From positions 1 through 7,372 of the forward strand of contig JAFUPO010000282.1 in assembly GCA_017481185.1 (NCBI GenBank): a stretch of 7,372 bases of DNA, in the 5' to 3' direction. The position numbers and the translations under genes were made by a program. The stretch comes from Clostridia bacterium (GTDB lineage Bacteria > Bacillota_A > Clostridia > Christensenellales > Aristaeellaceae). Below, piece after piece: positions 4,963 through 7,372 of this stretch (position 1 is the first letter of the stretch; the number at the start of each line of letters is the position of its first letter). The notes beneath the pieces were generated by a model that was not told the origin of the DNA, made no database searches, and worked only from the letters and a program-made list of their open reading frames with translations.

Positions 4963-7284
4963 ATGCTCAATTTCACCCCCCGGGGCGTGCTGCCCGAAGA
5001 CGACCGGCTCCTGACGGGCCATCCCAAATGGCTGGCGCAGCTTTTGTGGCTGCGGGGCATCGACACCCCCGAAAAGGCCCAGAAATTCCTGGATCCCCAA
5101 CTGAGCCAGCTCCATGACCCCTATCTCATGCAGGATATGGACAAGGCCGTGAACCTTTTAAAAAAGGCCATACGGCTGAATCACTCCATCTGCGTATATG
5201 GGGACTATGATGTGGACGGGGTCTGCGCCTCCTCTATTTTGTATGAAACCTTGAAGGAAATGGGCGCCCAGGTGCGCTATTACATCCCCAACCGCCACGG
5301 GGAGGGCTACGGCCTGAACCTGGATGCAGTGGAGGCCATCGCCAAGGATACGAAGCTGCTTATTACCGTGGACTGCGGCATCACCAACATCCGGGAGGTG
5401 GAAAGGGCCAAGGCCCTGGGCCTGACGGTAATCGTTACCGACCATCATCAGCTGGGAGAGGAAAAATGCCCCGCCCACGCGGTTTTGAATCCCCTTTTGG
5501 GCGAGTACCCCTTCCGCCGCCTGTGCGGAGCGGGGGTAGCCTTTAAGCTGGGCATGGCCCTCACGGGGCTGGAAAATATGCTGCCCCGGCTTCCCCTGGC
5601 CGCTTTGGCCACCGTGGCGGACATCGTGCCCCTTATTGACGAAAACCGGGTGCTGGTCAAGTTCGGCCTGGCCAGGATGCCTGCCGATTCCCGGCCCGGC
5701 CTGCGGGCTCTTTTAAAGGATGCGGGCATTGAAGGCCCTGTTACCGCCGGGCAGGCGGGCTTTCGCCTAGCGCCCCGGCTCAACGCCGGCGGCCGCCTGG
5801 AGGACGCTCTCCAGGGCGTGGTTTTGATGACCACCCAGGACGAAACCCAGGCGGAGGCCATTGCCGCCCACCTGGGGCAGACCAACACCCAGCGCCAGGC
5901 CTTGCAGGAGGAAACAACCCACCAGGCCCTGGAGCTGATGGCTGCCCAGTGCAATCTGGCCAAGGAGCGGGCCATTGTGGTCATGGGCCAGGGGTGGAAC
6001 CCCGGCATTATTGGCCTGTGCGCCAGCAAGCTGTGCGAAAAATACCATTATCCCACCGTGGTTCTCTCCCAGGGGGAGGATGGGCTGGCGGTGGGCAGCG
6101 CCCGGTCCATCCCCGGGGTGAACATCCACCGGATGCTGACCCGGCTGAGCGATTTGTTTATCCGCTTCGGGGGCCATGAGCAGGCAGCGGGCCTCACCAT
6201 GGAGGCGGAAAAGGTAGCCGAATTCCGCCGCCGCTTGACGGAGGAAATCAAAAAAAGCTGCGACCCCGAGTGCTTCGTTCCCACCCAGGATTACGACCTG
6301 CCCCTGAACCTTTCAGAGGTGACCTCTCAGATGATCGAGGCCCTTTCAGCCTTTGCCCCCACCGGGTACGGCAACCCTGCCCCGGTATTTCTCTTAGAGG
6401 ACGGGCACCTTCAGGCAGCCCGGCCCGTGGGCCGGGAGGGCGCTCATTTGAAGGTGACACTGCTCCAGCACACCACGGTGATGGACGGCATTGGCTTTGG
6501 TATGGGGGATTTTATTCACGCCGGCGCCAGCCGGGTGGATGCGCTGTTTACCCCGGAAATGAACGAATGGAACGGCAAGGCCTCCCCTCAAATGCAAATA
6601 AAGGCCATGATCCCTTCCCGGCATGGGGCGGCGCTGCCCCCGGCCAATGAATTTTTACAGCCTTTTTTGCAGGATATGGCAGGGCTGACTGCGAATATTT
6701 TTGAGATACCCTCTATTCAGACCCAGCCCCTGCCCCAGGCTTTTTCGCCCCGGCAGGGCAGGCTGTTCATCGCCCGCTGCCCCCGAACGGCCAAGGCTTT
6801 TCTGGCCGATCATCCGGGCAAGGTGGATGTTATCAGGCACGAGATCACCGATCCTCGCAGCTTTTCAACCCTGCTGATCTGGCCGAACACCTTGCGCCTG
6901 GCCGATCAGTGGGAGGAAATCTATCTGCTGGACGGGCCCTGCTGCCCCCAGGAGCTGGCAGCCCTCAGGGCTCAATGCCCTTCGGCTACCCTTTATGCCG
7001 ATGGCCCTTCCGACGCCTTAAAGGCCATGGCCCGCACCGTGGCCCTGGCGGACGAGCCCCTCAGGGCGCTTTACAAGGCTCTGCGCTCTGACCCCCGGCC
7101 CAATGTGTTCTCGCTGGCCAAAGCCGCCGGCCTGACCCCCGCCCAGGTGACGATGGGGCTGTATGCCTTTCATCAAAATCATCTGGCGGAGTTTGATCCC
7201 AACCCCTTTACCCTGCGGCTTTTGCCCCCGGTGAAATGCCGCATGGCCGACAGCCCCCTGGTGGCTGCCCTGCGCGCCCTTTAA
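4963..7284 (+). CDS. recJ: Single-stranded-DNA-specific exonuclease RecJ
   Basis: This 773-residue protein matches Gram-positive RecJ in length (B. subtilis about 786; E. coli 577). RecJ degrades single-stranded DNA 5' to 3' in recombination, mismatch and base-excision repair, using bound Mn2+ or Mg2+. The DHH phosphoesterase motifs are all intact: DYDVDG (81-86), VDCG (136-139), DHH (160-162), GAGVAFK (189-195), ATVAD (216-220) and RLNAGGR (272-278). The DHHA1 part carries GWNPGIIG (344-351) and the GGH motif (403-405), and GYGNPAPVF (468-476) marks the OB-fold part. Residues from about 560 to the end form the extra C-terminal region typical of Firmicutes RecJ, with a helix-rich end near 715-755. 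The ATG at 4963 has AAGGAGG ending only four bases upstream, a short but workable spacing. The secDF-recJ neighbourhood is common in Bacillota. No catalytic residue looks missing. Confidence 0.96.
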   Translation: MLNFTPRGVLPEDDRLLTGHPKWLAQLLWLRGIDTPEKAQKFLDPQLSQLHDPYLMQDMDKAVNLLKKAIRLNHSICVYGDYDVDGVCASSILYETLKEMGAQVRYYIPNRHGEGYGLNLDAVEAIAKDTKLLITVDCGITNIREVERAKALGLTVIVTDHHQLGEEKCPAHAVLNPLLGEYPFRRLCGAGVAFKLGMALTGLENMLPRLPLAALATVADIVPLIDENRVLVKFGLARMPADSRPGLRALLKDAGIEGPVTAGQAGFRLAPRLNAGGRLEDALQGVVLMTTQDETQAEAIAAHLGQTNTQRQALQEETTHQALELMAAQCNLAKERAIVVMGQGWNPGIIGLCASKLCEKYHYPTVVLSQGEDGLAVGSARSIPGVNIHRMLTRLSDLFIRFGGHEQAAGLTMEAEKVAEFRRRLTEEIKKSCDPECFVPTQDYDLPLNLSEVTSQMIEALSAFAPTGYGNPAPVFLLEDGHLQAARPVGREGAHLKVTLLQHTTVMDGIGFGMGDFIHAGASRVDALFTPEMNEWNGKASPQMQIKAMIPSRHGAALPPANEFLQPFLQDMAGLTANIFEIPSIQTQPLPQAFSPRQGRLFIARCPRTAKAFLADHPGKVDVIRHEITDPRSFSTLLIWPNTLRLADQWEEIYLLDGPCCPQELAALRAQCPSATLYADGPSDALKAMARTVALADEPLRALYKALRSDPRPNVFSLAKAAGLTPAQVTMGLYAFHQNHLAEFDPNPFTLRLLPPVKCRMADSPLVAALRAL

Positions 7285-7313
7285 GACCCCCGTTTATTTA
7301 AGGAGGCAGACTT

Positions 7314-7372
7314 ATGAGCATGACCCGCTATGAAATTATGGCCCTGGACCAAATGCTGGCCCGGGTGCAGAA
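7314..7372 (+). CDS. Start of a gene downstream of recJ, possibly relA (3' end outside window)
   Basis: An ATG at 7314 with AAGGAGG at 7300-7306 (7-base spacing) opens a frame that continues to the window edge. The 19 complete codons give MSMTRYEIMALDQMLARVQ. The end, LARVQ, could match the opening of RelA/SpoT ppGpp synthetases, which often begin with a short helix and a 'LL.KV..Y' pattern. In Bacillota relA commonly follows recJ, directly or after apt. The sequence does not look like the start of apt. The gene itself is well supported by its ribosome binding site and tight spacing (29 bases after recJ). The relA identity rests mainly on context, so no symbol is given. Confidence 0.6.
   Translation, partial: MSMTRYEIMALDQMLARVQ

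Noticed and set aside
5448..6177. Two overlapping minus-strand open frames opposite recJ
   Set aside because: They overlap each other and the conserved RecJ motifs, and are rich in Ser, Arg, Gly and Ala in the way antisense GC-rich frames are.
1..7372. A previously undescribed multi-gene system in this window
   Set aside because: Apart from one small unknown gene, all complete genes belong to well-known housekeeping families (polyamine-type import, Sec export, RecJ). I saw no transposase, integrase, CRISPR repeats, tRNA, toxin-antitoxin pair or biosynthetic enzymes.

Overview
This window is about 60% GC by eye and every real gene lies on the + strand. Most starts have a strong AGGAGG-type Shine-Dalgarno sequence. 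Separate secD and secF genes sit just upstream of a RecJ of about 770 residues, and the gene after recJ looks like a relA start. This order is familiar from low-GC-type Gram-positive bacteria, so I infer a GC-rich member of the Clostridia (Bacillota). I cannot name the genus.

Positions 1-2016 are the distal part of a polyamine-type ABC importer operon. It holds the last 51 codons of a PotB-like permease, a complete PotC-like permease and a complete PotD-like substrate-binding protein, tightly packed and probably cotranscribed. The unseen upstream part should hold the rest of potB and the potA ATPase. PotD keeps the family fold, but several ligand-pocket residues known from E. coli PotD appear changed, so its exact substrate is open.

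Positions 2017-2210 are an operon boundary. They hold a perfect 40-bp palindrome, then a 42-bp array of six degenerate 7-bp repeats, then a near-consensus sigma-70/sigma-A promoter (TTGACT, 17 bp, TATAAT) that drives the next operon.

Positions 2211-4437 encode SecD and SecF, the accessory membrane subunits of the Sec translocon that use proton-motive force to complete export. The two genes are one base apart and look translationally coupled. SecD keeps its key transmembrane aspartate. SecF has asparagine where the corresponding essential proton-relay aspartate of E. coli SecF lies.

Positions 4438-4942 hold a short hairpin-bearing spacer and a small, less GC-rich gene for a 144-residue protein of unknown function. 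It has an N-terminal zinc-ribbon-like cysteine array and a C-terminal part that may resemble the ribosomal protein L7/L12 C-terminal fold. Positions 4963-7284 encode RecJ, the single-strand-specific 5'-3' exonuclease. A new gene begins at 7314 and runs off the window, possibly relA.

Most of the window is ordinary housekeeping sequence. I found no mobile element, CRISPR array, RNA gene or evidence of a new defence or biosynthetic system. The points worth a second look are the SecF Asp-to-Asn change, the altered PotD pocket, the zinc-ribbon gene inserted in a conserved neighbourhood, and the palindrome plus heptamer array in front of the sec promoter.
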